NCBI RefSeq assembly: GCF_035481615.1
Contig: NZ_JAYKOT010000003.1
Coordinates: 496,001-560,000 of the forward strand
Direction of reading: 5' to 3'
Length of the DNA: 64,000 nt
Source: Citroniella saccharovorans
Lineage (GTDB): Bacteria; Bacillota; Clostridia; Tissierellales; Peptoniphilaceae
Position numbers and translations under genes: made by a program. Below, in pieces: positions 16,586-25,304 of this stretch. Numbering within the stretch: position 1 is the stretch's first letter; each line of letters begins with the position of its first letter. The notes under the pieces are model-generated. The model was not told the DNA's origin and searched no databases. It saw only the letters and a program-made list of their open reading frames with translations.

Positions 16586-17605
16586 ATGAAAAAAATATTA
16601 AGTTTATTAGTTGCAATACTGCTCATATTAAATGTGGTAAATTCTAAAGCTACTGAAGAAGTAAATGGAGATATATCTCCTGATGAAGGATTTGCAGGTA
16701 ATCCTAGCGATTTCTATAGTAGAGACAAAGAATATGACTTTTGGCATGAGTATGATGAATATGGAAATATGGTAGATAAAGATGGAAATATTTTAGATGA
16801 AAAGGGAAATATTATACAAAGAGCCGATGAAGAAGTGAATGGAGATATATCTCCTGATGAAGGATTTGCAGGTAATCCTAGCGATTTCTATAGTAGAGAC
16901 AAAGAATATCACTTTTGGCATGAGATTGATGAATATGGAAATATGGTAGATAAAGATGGAAATATTTTAGATGAAAAGGGAAATATTATACAAAGAGCTG
17001 ATGAAGAAGTAAATGGAGATATATCTCCTGATGAAGGATTTGCTGGTAATGGTCCAGATTTTTATAAGCATGACAAGATGATTTATGTAGCTGAAGGATA
17101 TGTAGGATATAACAAACAGCTTGACCTTCCTGTATATATGCAAAAGACTATTGATTTTGGTGGACCAGCAAGTATTGAGATGGTTATTGATTATTTTTTA
17201 GGTCCAGTAAATAATCAAGAAACCTACGCTAAATTTATGAAAACTGACTCAAATGGAACGAACTTAGAAGAAATGGAAAAAGCTATAAACCACTATCAAA
17301 ACAAGGCAAAGTATGAACTTGTTTCCTTAGATTCTCTATATCACTTTATGGAAAATGTAATGGGAGCACTAGATGAAAAGAAACCAATAATAGCAGATAT
17401 TTCTACTAGTGAAGCCTTTTTAAAAGGTAATTGGGCTTACTCAATGAAAGGGCACTATCTAGTTATATCTGGTTGTAGGGTAGATGAAGATGAAAACACT
17501 TATTTAACTATCCTTGACCCTTATGTTATTGGTAAAAAAGAAGTAAGAGCCGAATCATTTTATTCAATGATAGAAAATCATCACGCAAGATCTATTTTAA
17601 GATAG
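16586..17605 (+). CDS. Secreted repeat protein with C39-like domain lacking the catalytic Cys
   Basis: A 339-residue exported protein. The signal peptide covers about 1-22. Residues 25-157 hold two full 58-residue repeats and a partial third, each starting VNGDISPDEGFAGN, the same motif found once in the peptidase at 14639. A C39_2-like domain covers about 175-339. Alignment by eye with the neighbour places Phe191-Gly192-Gly-Pro-Ala where the peptidase has Trp-Cys-Gly-Pro-Ala, so the nucleophile is lost. His290 (GHYLVI) and Asp311 (LDPYV) remain. It is therefore likely a binding or regulatory pseudo-peptidase. An AGGAGG site precedes the ATG and a terminator follows. Confidence 0.82.
   Translation: MKKILSLLVAILLILNVVNSKATEEVNGDISPDEGFAGNPSDFYSRDKEYDFWHEYDEYGNMVDKDGNILDEKGNIIQRADEEVNGDISPDEGFAGNPSDFYSRDKEYHFWHEIDEYGNMVDKDGNILDEKGNIIQRADEEVNGDISPDEGFAGNGPDFYKHDKMIYVAEGYVGYNKQLDLPVYMQKTIDFGGPASIEMVIDYFLGPVNNQETYAKFMKTDSNGTNLEEMEKAINHYQNKAKYELVSLDSLYHFMENVMGALDEKKPIIADISTSEAFLKGNWAYSMKGHYLVISGCRVDEDENTYLTILDPYVIGKKEVRAESFYSMIENHHARSILR
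16658..17005 (+). repeat. 174-bp tandem repeat, two full copies plus partial third
   Basis: Two almost identical 174-bp units (58 codons) differ at only a few bases. A third begins at about 17006 and diverges after VNGDISPDEGFAGN. The unit encodes the acidic motif NGDISPDEGFAGN plus a D/E/G-rich stretch (YGNMVDKDGNILDEKGN). Confidence 0.9.
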
Positions 17606-17617
17606 TTAAATTTAATT

Positions 17618-17650
17618 AATCTCCAGGTTTTTTTACCTGGAGATTTTTTA
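17618..17650 (+). terminator. Terminator after the C39-like cluster
   Basis: CTCCAGGT and ACCTGGAG form an 8-bp stem with T's in the loop and after it, 15 bp past the stop. Confidence 0.9.
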
Positions 17651-17823
17651 TTTTTTTATTAAAAGAAAATTTATTTATTATTTAATTATGAAAATTAAAC
17701 TCCATACTAGTAGAATAAAGTATTAGGTGATATTTTGCTATTTATTTCAAAAATATGTTTGCATAATTTTTATAATTTATTTAATAATAATTGATATTCT
17801 AATGATTTTAGCAAATCAATAAT

Positions 17824-17852
17824 TTGTAAAAAGTTTTTTCTTATTGTATAAT
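17824..17852 (+). promoter_or_regulatory. Promoter of the threonine-degradation operon
   Basis: TTGTAA at 17824-17829 and TATAAT at 17847-17852 are separated by 17 bp, about 40 bp ahead of the tdh start. Confidence 0.75.
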
Positions 17853-17892
17853 AAAATTGTAAAGATTAAACATTTAGAGAAAGGAAGATTCT

Positions 17893-18840
17893 ATGAAAAG
17901 GATTTTAATGACAGGGGCCCTTGGCCAAATCGGAACAGAACTTGCTCTTTACCTAGGCGATATTTATGGTAGAGAAAATATTCTAGCTACAAATAGATCA
18001 GAAAAAAACATTGAAGCAATTGAAGATATTCGTTTTGAAAAACTTGATGTTACTGATGGAGATAGAATGTATGAGCTAGTTAAAGAGTTTAAGCCTGATA
18101 CAATAGTAAATTTAGCAGCTATTCTTTCAGCAAGAGGAGAACAAATTCCACAAACAACTTGGAAGATAAATGTTGATGGGGTTATAAATACTCTTGAAAT
18201 AGCGAGACAAGAAAATCTAAAGGTTTTCGTTCCATCATCTATAGCAGCTTTTGGAGAAGGAACACCACTAGATAATACTCCACAAACTACAATTCAAAGA
18301 CCATCTACAATGTATGGGGTTACAAAAGTTTCTGGAGAAATTCTTTGCGATTATTACTTTAAAAGATTCGGAGTAGATACTAGAGGAGTTAGATATCCAG
18401 GTATTATTTCATATAAAACTCTACCAGGAAATGGAACAACAGACTATGCTGTACACATTTACTACGAAGCTATAAAACACAAGGCTTATGCTTCTTATAT
18501 TGCCGAAGGAACTCAAATGGATATGCTTTATATGCCAGATGCATTAAAAGCTGTTGTAGATATTATGGAAGCTGATCCAAGTAAACTAATTCATAGAAAT
18601 GCTTTCAATATTACAGCTATGAGCTTAACTCCAGAACTATTAGATGAGTCTATTAAGAAATATATGCCTGATTTTAAACTTTCCTATGATATTGATCCAG
18701 TAAGACAAGCTATAGCTGAAAGCTGGCCAAACTCTCTTGATGATTCATGCGCTAGAGAAGAATGGGGTTGGAAGCCAGAATATGATTTAGATAAAATGAC
18801 TAAAGATATGTTAGAAAACTTAGAAAAGAAATTAAAATAA
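17893..18840 (+). CDS. L-threonine 3-dehydrogenase, short-chain (SDR) type
   Basis: A 315-residue NAD-dependent enzyme of the extended SDR/epimerase fold. It oxidises L-threonine to 2-amino-3-ketobutyrate. The N-terminal nucleotide motif is GALGQIG (Gly8, Gly11, Gly14), and the catalytic residues fit Ser116, Tyr141 and Lys145 (YGVTK). The family could be mistaken for a UDP-glucose 4-epimerase. The next gene encodes the enzyme that uses its product, which makes threonine dehydrogenase the strong reading. A GAAAGGAAG site fits the start; the next gene is 21 bp away. Confidence 0.9.
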   Translation: MKRILMTGALGQIGTELALYLGDIYGRENILATNRSEKNIEAIEDIRFEKLDVTDGDRMYELVKEFKPDTIVNLAAILSARGEQIPQTTWKINVDGVINTLEIARQENLKVFVPSSIAAFGEGTPLDNTPQTTIQRPSTMYGVTKVSGEILCDYYFKRFGVDTRGVRYPGIISYKTLPGNGTTDYAVHIYYEAIKHKAYASYIAEGTQMDMLYMPDALKAVVDIMEADPSKLIHRNAFNITAMSLTPELLDESIKKYMPDFKLSYDIDPVRQAIAESWPNSLDDSCAREEWGWKPEYDLDKMTKDMLENLEKKLK

Positions 18841-18861
18841 AATTTAGAAAGGAAGATAAAA

Positions 18862-20046
18862 ATGAGTATTCATGATTTAGATTTTTTAAAGGAAAAAGTT
18901 GAAGGATTAAAGGAAGCTGGAGTTTATCGTAAACTTCCTGTACTTAATGGAAGAAATTCATCTACCATTATTCTTGATGGCAAGGAAATGGTAAATCTTT
19001 CTTCTAACAACTACTTAGGACTAGCTAATGATCCTGACCTTAAAGAAGCAGCTAAAAAAGCAATTGATAAATACGGCGTTGGAGCAGGAGCTGTTAGAAC
19101 AATTATAGGTAATATGGATCTTCACGAAGAACTTGAAAAAAAACTTGCAGAATTTAAAAAATCTCCAAGAGCTTTTATATTCCAATCAGGATATGATTGT
19201 AATGTAGGAACTATTCAAGCAATTACAGAAAAGGGCGATTTAATTATTTCAGATGAATTAAATCACGCATCAATAATCGACGGAATTAGAATGACTAAGG
19301 CTGACAAGGCTATTTTCAAACATAGTGATATGGAAGATCTTGAAAGAGTTCTTAAAGAAAATGAGGGTAAATATAAAAACACATTAATTATCACAGATGG
19401 TGTATTCTCTATGGACGGTGACCTTGCAAAACTTCCTGAAATAGTTGAACTTGCTGAAAAATATAATGCTTTAACTTATGTTGATGACGCTCACGGTTCA
19501 GGAGTTATGGGTTCTCATGGTAGGGGAACAGTTGACCATTATGGACTACATGGCAGAGTTGACTTTGTTATTGGTACTTTATCAAAAGCAATTGGAGTTA
19601 AGGGTGGATATGTTGCTTGTAATGAAGCTGCTTATGAATGGTTAAATCATAGAGCTAGACCAGTTCTATTCTCAACTACTCTTTCTCCTGCTGATACTGC
19701 TGCTTGTATAGCATCAGTTGAAAAACTTATAAAGACAGATGAACTTCAAGTTAAACTTTGGGACAATGCAAAATATTTCAAAGAAAAATTAGGTAAACTT
19801 GGATTTAACACAGGTCACTCTGAAACTCCTATCACTCCTGTTATTATTGGGGATGAAGCTAAGAGTATGGAATTCTCTAGAAAATTAAGAGAATATGGAG
19901 TATTTGGATCTGCAATAGTATTCCCAACTGTACCAAGAGGAACAGGTAGAGTAAGATGTATGATTTCCGCTGCTCACACAAAAGAAGAACTTGACAAAGC
20001 TGTAGACGCTTTTGAAAAAGCTGGAAAAGATTTAGGAATAATCTAA
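18862..20046 (+). CDS. kbl: Glycine C-acetyltransferase (2-amino-3-ketobutyrate CoA ligase)
   Basis: A 394-residue PLP enzyme of the alpha-oxoamine synthase family. It cleaves 2-amino-3-ketobutyrate with CoA to glycine and acetyl-CoA. The PLP lysine is Lys242 in GTLSKAIGVKGGY, with the aspartate loop YVDDAHGSGVMG (207-218) and DELNHASIIDG (131-141). Together with the dehydrogenase just upstream it completes threonine degradation to glycine and acetyl-CoA. 8-Amino-7-oxononanoate synthase is the closest alternative but is disfavoured by the operon. Confidence 0.93.
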   Translation: MSIHDLDFLKEKVEGLKEAGVYRKLPVLNGRNSSTIILDGKEMVNLSSNNYLGLANDPDLKEAAKKAIDKYGVGAGAVRTIIGNMDLHEELEKKLAEFKKSPRAFIFQSGYDCNVGTIQAITEKGDLIISDELNHASIIDGIRMTKADKAIFKHSDMEDLERVLKENEGKYKNTLIITDGVFSMDGDLAKLPEIVELAEKYNALTYVDDAHGSGVMGSHGRGTVDHYGLHGRVDFVIGTLSKAIGVKGGYVACNEAAYEWLNHRARPVLFSTTLSPADTAACIASVEKLIKTDELQVKLWDNAKYFKEKLGKLGFNTGHSETPITPVIIGDEAKSMEFSRKLREYGVFGSAIVFPTVPRGTGRVRCMISAAHTKEELDKAVDAFEKAGKDLGII

Positions 20047-20064
20047 TAAAAATTGATTTAACTT

Positions 20065-20097
20065 GGATGGATTTTATTTTGAAATCCATCCTTTTTT
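20065..20097 (+). terminator. Terminator after kbl
   Basis: GGATGGATTT pairs with AAATCCATCC (10 bp) and is followed by TTTTTT. Confidence 0.92.
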
Positions 20098-20125
20098 ATT
20101 TTAAGATATCGTTTTTACAATTTAC

Positions 20126-20154
20126 TTGAAAGTTAGTTTAAATTTATGTATAAT
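20126..20154 (+). promoter_or_regulatory. Promoter of the EF-G-like gene
   Basis: TTGAAA at 20126-20131 and TATAAT at 20149-20154 with 17 bp spacing, leaving about 95 nt of leader. The leader contains TGTGAAA and TTTCACA arms that could pair, which would bring the AAGGAGG site close to a hairpin. Confidence 0.75.
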
Positions 20155-20255
20155 ATAATTATTAAATAAGATGTGAAAAAATATGTTCATTTAGCAAGGT
20201 GTATTTTTTATACTATATATGAAAATGATTTCACACAAAAAAGGAGGCTGTAACC

Positions 20256-22316
20256 TTGGAGAAATATTTGACTGATAAAATTAGAAACTTAGCTTTAGTA
20301 GGACACAGTGGAGTTGGGAAGACGCAACTTGTAGAAGCTCTATTATATGAAACTGGAGCTATTAAAAGACGTGGTAAGGTTGAAGACGGAAACACTATGT
20401 CAGACTTTAAAAATGAAGAAATTTTAAAAAAGATGTCCATGTCTACATCCGTTATTCCAATTGAACATGATGGACTTAAGATAAATTTAATTGATACACC
20501 AGGTTATTTTGACTATTGTGGTGAGATTTATGGAGCATTAAGAGCAAGTGAAGCTGCTTTAATAGTTATTGATGCTCAAAATGGTCTAGAAGTAGGAACA
20601 GAAAAAGTTTGGAATTATTGTGAAAGAATCTCCCTACCTAGAATTATTTTCCTAAATAAGATGGAAAAAGAAAATGTAAACTTTAACAAGGTAGTTTCAG
20701 ATCTTCATATAGACTACGGTAAAAAAGTTATTCCATTTACTATAACTCTTGGAGAAGGAGAGTCATTTAAGGGAATTATTGATGTATTAAATAAAAAAGC
20801 TTACGAATATGACGGATTTGAGAAAAAAGAAGTTCCTATTCCAGAAAATAGATTAGAAGAAGTTGAGGTTGTATATAACGAAATTGCAGAAGTTGTTGCC
20901 GAAACTGACGACGAATTCATGGAAAAATTCTTTAATGGAGAAAATTTCACCCATGAGGAATTTATGAAGGGAGTTACATCTGCTCTACTTGAAGGTACAG
21001 CAGTTCCACTTATTGCGGGATCAAGTGAAACAGGAGCAGGTCTTGATATATTACTTGAAACAATATGTTCATATATGCCAAGTCCAAATGACGAAAGAGC
21101 CCATAATGGTTTTAGAAGAGAAGATGGTGAACAGGCTAGTGTAGATCCAAACGAACCATTCTCAGCTGTTGTATTCAAAACAATTGTTGACCCATTTGTT
21201 GGCAAAATTTCAATATTTAAGGTAGTAAGTGGAAAGCTTAAAAAAGATGATACTCTATATAATTCATCAAAAGGCATAAGTGAGAAATTTGGCTCTCTAT
21301 TCTTCCTTAGAGGAAAAAATCAAATTGAAACTGATGAAATTGTTGCTGGAGATATAGGTGCAGTTTCTAAACTAGTTGAAACTGAAACCTCAGACACACT
21401 AACAACTGCTAAGAATAACATTGTTTATAAGAGAATAAAACTTCCAAAGCCAACTTTAACTTATGCTATTAAGCCAGTAAGCAAGAATGATGATGATAAA
21501 ATTGGACCTGCACTTCAAAAAATATCTCAAGAAGATCCAAGTTTTATGTCCTCAAGAAATCCAGAAACAAAACAGTTAACAATAAGTGGTCAAGGTAATG
21601 TTCAGCTTGATGCTGCTATAGAAGAACTTAAAAATGACTACGGGGTTAGCGTTGAAAAGATTCCTCTAAGAATTGCCTTTAGAGAAACTATAAAAGGAAA
21701 GAGTGACGTACAAGGAAAGCACAAAAAACAATCAGGTGGAGCAGGTCAATATGGCGATGTTCATATTAGATTTGAACCATCTACTGAAGAATTTGAATTT
21801 GCAGAAGAAGTATTCGGTGGTTCAGTTCCAAAGAACTATTTCCCAGCAGTTGAAAAGGGAATAAGAGAAGCACTTGAAGAAGGACCTCTTGCAGGATACC
21901 CTGTAGTTAATTTAAAAGCAACTCTTTATGATGGATCATACCATCCTGTTGACTCGAATGAAATGGCATTTAAAATTGCTGCTTCATTAGCATTTAAAAA
22001 AGGCTTCCAAGAAGCGAGTCCTATTCTTTTAGAGCCTATTATGAGGGTTGAAGTTACAATTCCTGACGAATATATGGGAGATGTAATGGGAGATATGAAC
22101 AAGAGAAGAGGCAAAATTCTTGGCATGGAACAGCTAGAAACTGGCGAACAAAAAGTAATTGCAGAAGCTCCACACATGGAACTTTTCGAATACTCAATTG
22201 ACTTAAGGTCTATGACAGCTGCTAGAGGAAGTTTCACCATGGAATTTGAAAGATATGAAGAAGCACCTGAATTTGTTGCTCAAAAAGTTATAGAAGAAGC
22301 AAATAAGGAAGCTTAA
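20256..22316 (+). CDS. EF-G-like translational GTPase (paralogue clade)
   Basis: A 686-residue GTPase with all five EF-G domains in order. It starts at a TTG with an AAGGAGG site. The P-loop is GHSGVGKT (16-23) and the switch II motif is DTPG (80-83). The switch I region (EEILKKMSMSTS) has the form of the EF-G-like paralogue clade, not of the canonical FusA. The guanine-specificity motif reads NKME (134-137) where NKxD is the rule. The role of this clade is not settled (a translocation variant or ribosome rescue factor). It is a single gene with its own promoter and terminator, not in a str operon. Confidence 0.88.
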   Translation: MEKYLTDKIRNLALVGHSGVGKTQLVEALLYETGAIKRRGKVEDGNTMSDFKNEEILKKMSMSTSVIPIEHDGLKINLIDTPGYFDYCGEIYGALRASEAALIVIDAQNGLEVGTEKVWNYCERISLPRIIFLNKMEKENVNFNKVVSDLHIDYGKKVIPFTITLGEGESFKGIIDVLNKKAYEYDGFEKKEVPIPENRLEEVEVVYNEIAEVVAETDDEFMEKFFNGENFTHEEFMKGVTSALLEGTAVPLIAGSSETGAGLDILLETICSYMPSPNDERAHNGFRREDGEQASVDPNEPFSAVVFKTIVDPFVGKISIFKVVSGKLKKDDTLYNSSKGISEKFGSLFFLRGKNQIETDEIVAGDIGAVSKLVETETSDTLTTAKNNIVYKRIKLPKPTLTYAIKPVSKNDDDKIGPALQKISQEDPSFMSSRNPETKQLTISGQGNVQLDAAIEELKNDYGVSVEKIPLRIAFRETIKGKSDVQGKHKKQSGGAGQYGDVHIRFEPSTEEFEFAEEVFGGSVPKNYFPAVEKGIREALEEGPLAGYPVVNLKATLYDGSYHPVDSNEMAFKIAASLAFKKGFQEASPILLEPIMRVEVTIPDEYMGDVMGDMNKRRGKILGMEQLETGEQKVIAEAPHMELFEYSIDLRSMTAARGSFTMEFERYEEAPEFVAQKVIEEANKEA

Positions 22317-22341
22317 AACAAATTAAAATAGTTAGAAAAAT

Positions 22342-22377
22342 AACCTCTTTACTGGATAAACCAGTAAGGAGGTTTTA
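22342..22377 (+). terminator. Terminator after the EF-G-like gene
   Basis: AACCTCTTTACTGG pairs with CCAGTAAGGAGGTT (one wobble) and is followed by TTTT. Confidence 0.9.
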
Positions 22378-22479
22378 TATTAGATATAGATTTTATTTTT
22401 CAAAATACTAAAAGAATTTTATTATAATAATTTTTAGCGTTATTAATAAATTATTTCTCCGCAAAAAACTACAAAAAAA

Positions 22480-22515
22480 TTAGAGCCTTACATAAATAAT
22501 GTTAGGCTCCATTTT
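22480..22515 (-). terminator. Terminator of the nicotinate phosphoribosyltransferase gene
   Basis: GAGCCTTA... and ...TAGGCTC form a stem with T runs on both sides, so it can act on either strand. It lies 13 bp past the stop of the minus-strand gene. Confidence 0.85.
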
Positions 22516-22527
22516 TTTAAAAATATA

Positions 22528-23988
22528 TTAATATTTTTTCTTATAATTTCTTTCATTTAGCATCTTAGTCTTTTCATCCCAAACACTTTGACTAAGGTCT
22601 ACTATATATTGGTGAGGAAACTCAAATCTTTTAACTTCTTCCCACATACTATCCAATTCACTTTCAGTATATTTTTTAACTTCTTCAAGACTAGGCAACT
22701 TGTAAACTAAATTCCCCTTATCAAATATTTTTACCATCATTTCTCTAGCTGTAAAATTTGATATGGTTTTTCTTTTCCAAGTGTGAATTGGGTGAAATAT
22801 TTCAAGATCCTTACTATCGTCTATTTTTTCATCTTTAAAGGTTATTAAATCAGCTTCAGCCTTTCCTGTATTTTTGTCGTATAGTCTATAAAAAGTTTTA
22901 AAACCAGGTGTAGTTATTTTTTCTACATTTTCAGAAATTTTTATCTTATTTTCAATTTTACCATCTTCTTCTGTTGCTACAAGCTTATAAACACCTCCAA
23001 AGACTGGTGAACTTTTAGATGTGATTAGTCTTTCTCCAACGCCAAAAGAGTCAAGCTTAGCACCTTGCATTAGTAAATCCATTATTTTATATTCATCTAG
23101 AGAAGAGGAAGCTGTTATTTGAACATCTTCATAGCCAGCATCATCTAGCATTTTCCTAGCTTGCTTTGATAGGTAGGCAATATCTCCAGAGTCAAGTCTT
23201 ATTCCCTTTGGCCTAATTCCCATAGGTTTTAAAACTTCATCAAATGTTTTAATTGCATTTGGAACGCCTGAACGTAATGTGTCATAGGTGTCAACTAAAA
23301 GCACGGTACTATCTGGAAAAGTTTCGGCGTAAGCTTTAAAAGCTTCTAATTCTGAGTCAAACATTTGAACCCATGAGTGTGCCATAGTTCCTAGTGCTGG
23401 AACCTTAAAATCTCTATCAGCCAAAGTATTAGCAGAACCTATACACCCAGCAATATATGCACTTCTAGCTCCAAAATTTGCTGCATCAGCTCCTTGAGCC
23501 CTTCTTGAACCAAATTCCATAACTGCTCTTCCCTTAGAAGCCCTAACAATTCTAGAAGCTTTGGTTGCGATCAAAGACTGATGGTTAATTAAAAGTAAAA
23601 GCATAGTTTCAAGAATTTGTGCTTCTATGCATTTTGCCCTAACTGTAATTAGTGGCTCACCAGGAAATACCACAGATCCTTCTGGTACTGCCCATATATC
23701 AGCTTCTAGTTTAAAATTTCTGATAAAGTCAATGAATTTATCAGAAAAAATATTTTTCGACTTAAAATATTTTACATCTTCTTCAGTAAATGAAAGATTT
23801 TTTAAATATGATATACAGGACTCTAGACCGCAGCAAATTGCAAATCCTCCATTATCTGGTATATTTCTAAAAAATAGGTCAAAATAGGCAACCTTATTCT
23901 CCATATTTTTCATTAAGTAGCCATTAGCCATAGTAAATTCATAAAAATCTGCAAGTAAGCTTAAGTTTCTTTCTTTATTTTTATCCAT
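22528..23988 (-). CDS. pncB: Nicotinate phosphoribosyltransferase
   Basis: A 486-residue cytoplasmic enzyme that makes nicotinate mononucleotide from nicotinate and PRPP, the entry of NAD salvage. Family motifs are LLADFYEFTMANGY (11-24), EFGSRRAQGADAA (158-170), GTMAHSWVQ with the phosphorylated His204, and RLDSGD near residue 270 for ribose-phosphate binding. Length fits the long bacterial/Firmicute form. It is transcribed alone, divergent from the ABC transporter at 24081. Confidence 0.94.
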   Translation of the reverse strand: MDKNKERNLSLLADFYEFTMANGYLMKNMENKVAYFDLFFRNIPDNGGFAICCGLESCISYLKNLSFTEEDVKYFKSKNIFSDKFIDFIRNFKLEADIWAVPEGSVVFPGEPLITVRAKCIEAQILETMLLLLINHQSLIATKASRIVRASKGRAVMEFGSRRAQGADAANFGARSAYIAGCIGSANTLADRDFKVPALGTMAHSWVQMFDSELEAFKAYAETFPDSTVLLVDTYDTLRSGVPNAIKTFDEVLKPMGIRPKGIRLDSGDIAYLSKQARKMLDDAGYEDVQITASSSLDEYKIMDLLMQGAKLDSFGVGERLITSKSSPVFGGVYKLVATEEDGKIENKIKISENVEKITTPGFKTFYRLYDKNTGKAEADLITFKDEKIDDSKDLEIFHPIHTWKRKTISNFTAREMMVKIFDKGNLVYKLPSLEEVKKYTESELDSMWEEVKRFEFPHQYIVDLSQSVWDEKTKMLNERNYKKKY

Positions 23989-24035
23989 TTTATCCCTTCT
24001 TTTTTTAATATATAAATATATTGTACCACATTTAC

Positions 24036-24063
24036 TTGTTTTATAAAGCTTTAGTATTATAAT
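24036..24063 (+). promoter_or_regulatory. Possible promoter of the nucleoside-type ABC operon
   Basis: TTGTTT at 24036-24041 and TATAAT at 24058-24063 with a 16-bp spacer, 17 bp ahead of the start codon, so the leader would be very short. Confidence 0.5.
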
Positions 24064-24080
24064 ATTATAAGAGGTGTTTT

Positions 24081-25304
24081 ATGGAATTAGAAATAAAAAA
24101 ACTATCCAAATCTTTCAAAGAAAATTTAGTTCTGGATAATTTATCTGCAAAATTTAATAGCGGGGAAATTTCTGTAATTATGGGAGAAAATGGAGAGGGA
24201 AAGTCAACACTTGTAAAAGTACTTGAAGGAGAGTTAAAAGCTGATTACATAGATGTAGTTTTTAATGGACAAGAAAAGAAAATCTCTAAAGACTATTACA
24301 AAGAAAATTCCATTGGGCTTTGCCAGCAGGAGATCAGCTTATCAGAAAATCTTTCTATTCTAGAGAATATAATTATTAGTAAAGATAAAAAATGGATCAA
24401 TTTTCTTAAGGAAAAAGAAAAAGTTTTAAAAATTTTAAAAGATTTAAATTTAAGCCTAGACCTAAATAAAAAAACTCATAATCTTACACTTAAAGAAAAA
24501 GCCCTTTTAATTATTGTAAAGATGATTTATCAGGAGAAAAAAATTCTCCTATTTGATGAAAGTTTTTCTCTTTTTACAAAAGCTGAGAGAAAATATATTT
24601 TATCCGCATTAGAAAAATTAAAAAAAGACAAAATAATTATCATTATTTCACATAGACTTTATGAACTAGAAAATATATGGGATAGAGTTTTTATTTTATC
24701 AAAAGGAAAACTTAGGGAAAAAGAACTTCAAAAAGAGAATGGCTATTATAAAGATTTAGAATTTACTGAGAAAACAAATTACATGAAGTTAGACTCTATT
24801 CCAATGGATCAGGGAGTCTTTGTTTTTAGAGCAGATAGTAAAGAGTTAGAGGAAGAATTTGTAAAAAGACTTATTAGAAAATTTAAGGATATTAGTATTA
24901 TTAGTGAAGATAGAAATGATCTTCTAGCTAAGGAAAGGTCACTTTCAGTAAACCTCTTACCAAAGGGAATTTTTAACATAAAAGATAAAGAAAGATTAGA
25001 CAAAGTTTCTAAAATTTTAAAAGATTCTAATATAAAGGGGAAAAGAGAAGATGCCCTACATACTCTATCAGGCGGCAATATGCAAAAATTACTTATTAAA
25101 AGAGCCTTATCTTTTGGAGAAATTCTTTTAGCAGTAGATCCTTTAAGAGGTCTTGACGAAAAAAGCGAAAAAATATTTTTAGAAAAAATAATGAAGTCAA
25201 ATCATAGACTTAAATTTATAAAGATTGATGAAAACTACTTAGAAGCATATAAGTATAGGAGGATTAAAATTGATAAAGAAGGACAGATTTACGAAATATT
25301 TTAA
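24081..25304 (+). CDS. ABC ATPase, double-domain nucleoside/sugar type, with split degeneration
   Basis: A 407-residue ATPase with two fused nucleotide-binding domains, about 100 residues shorter than RbsA or YufO-type proteins. Domain 1 (1-225) has Walker A GENGEGKST (35-43), Q-loop CQQE, Walker B ILLFDE (155-160) and His191, but LTLKEK stands where LSGGQ should be. Domain 2 (235-407) has a good signature LSGGNMQK (329-336) and LLAVDPLRGLD, but no Walker A (DQGVFVFRADSKELEE). Only one composite ATP site (Walker A/B of domain 1 with the signature of domain 2) can therefore form. It powers the two permeases that follow. No binding protein gene is adjacent. Confidence 0.85.
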   Translation: MELEIKKLSKSFKENLVLDNLSAKFNSGEISVIMGENGEGKSTLVKVLEGELKADYIDVVFNGQEKKISKDYYKENSIGLCQQEISLSENLSILENIIISKDKKWINFLKEKEKVLKILKDLNLSLDLNKKTHNLTLKEKALLIIVKMIYQEKKILLFDESFSLFTKAERKYILSALEKLKKDKIIIIISHRLYELENIWDRVFILSKGKLREKELQKENGYYKDLEFTEKTNYMKLDSIPMDQGVFVFRADSKELEEEFVKRLIRKFKDISIISEDRNDLLAKERSLSVNLLPKGIFNIKDKERLDKVSKILKDSNIKGKREDALHTLSGGNMQKLLIKRALSFGEILLAVDPLRGLDEKSEKIFLEKIMKSNHRLKFIKIDENYLEAYKYRRIKIDKEGQIYEIF

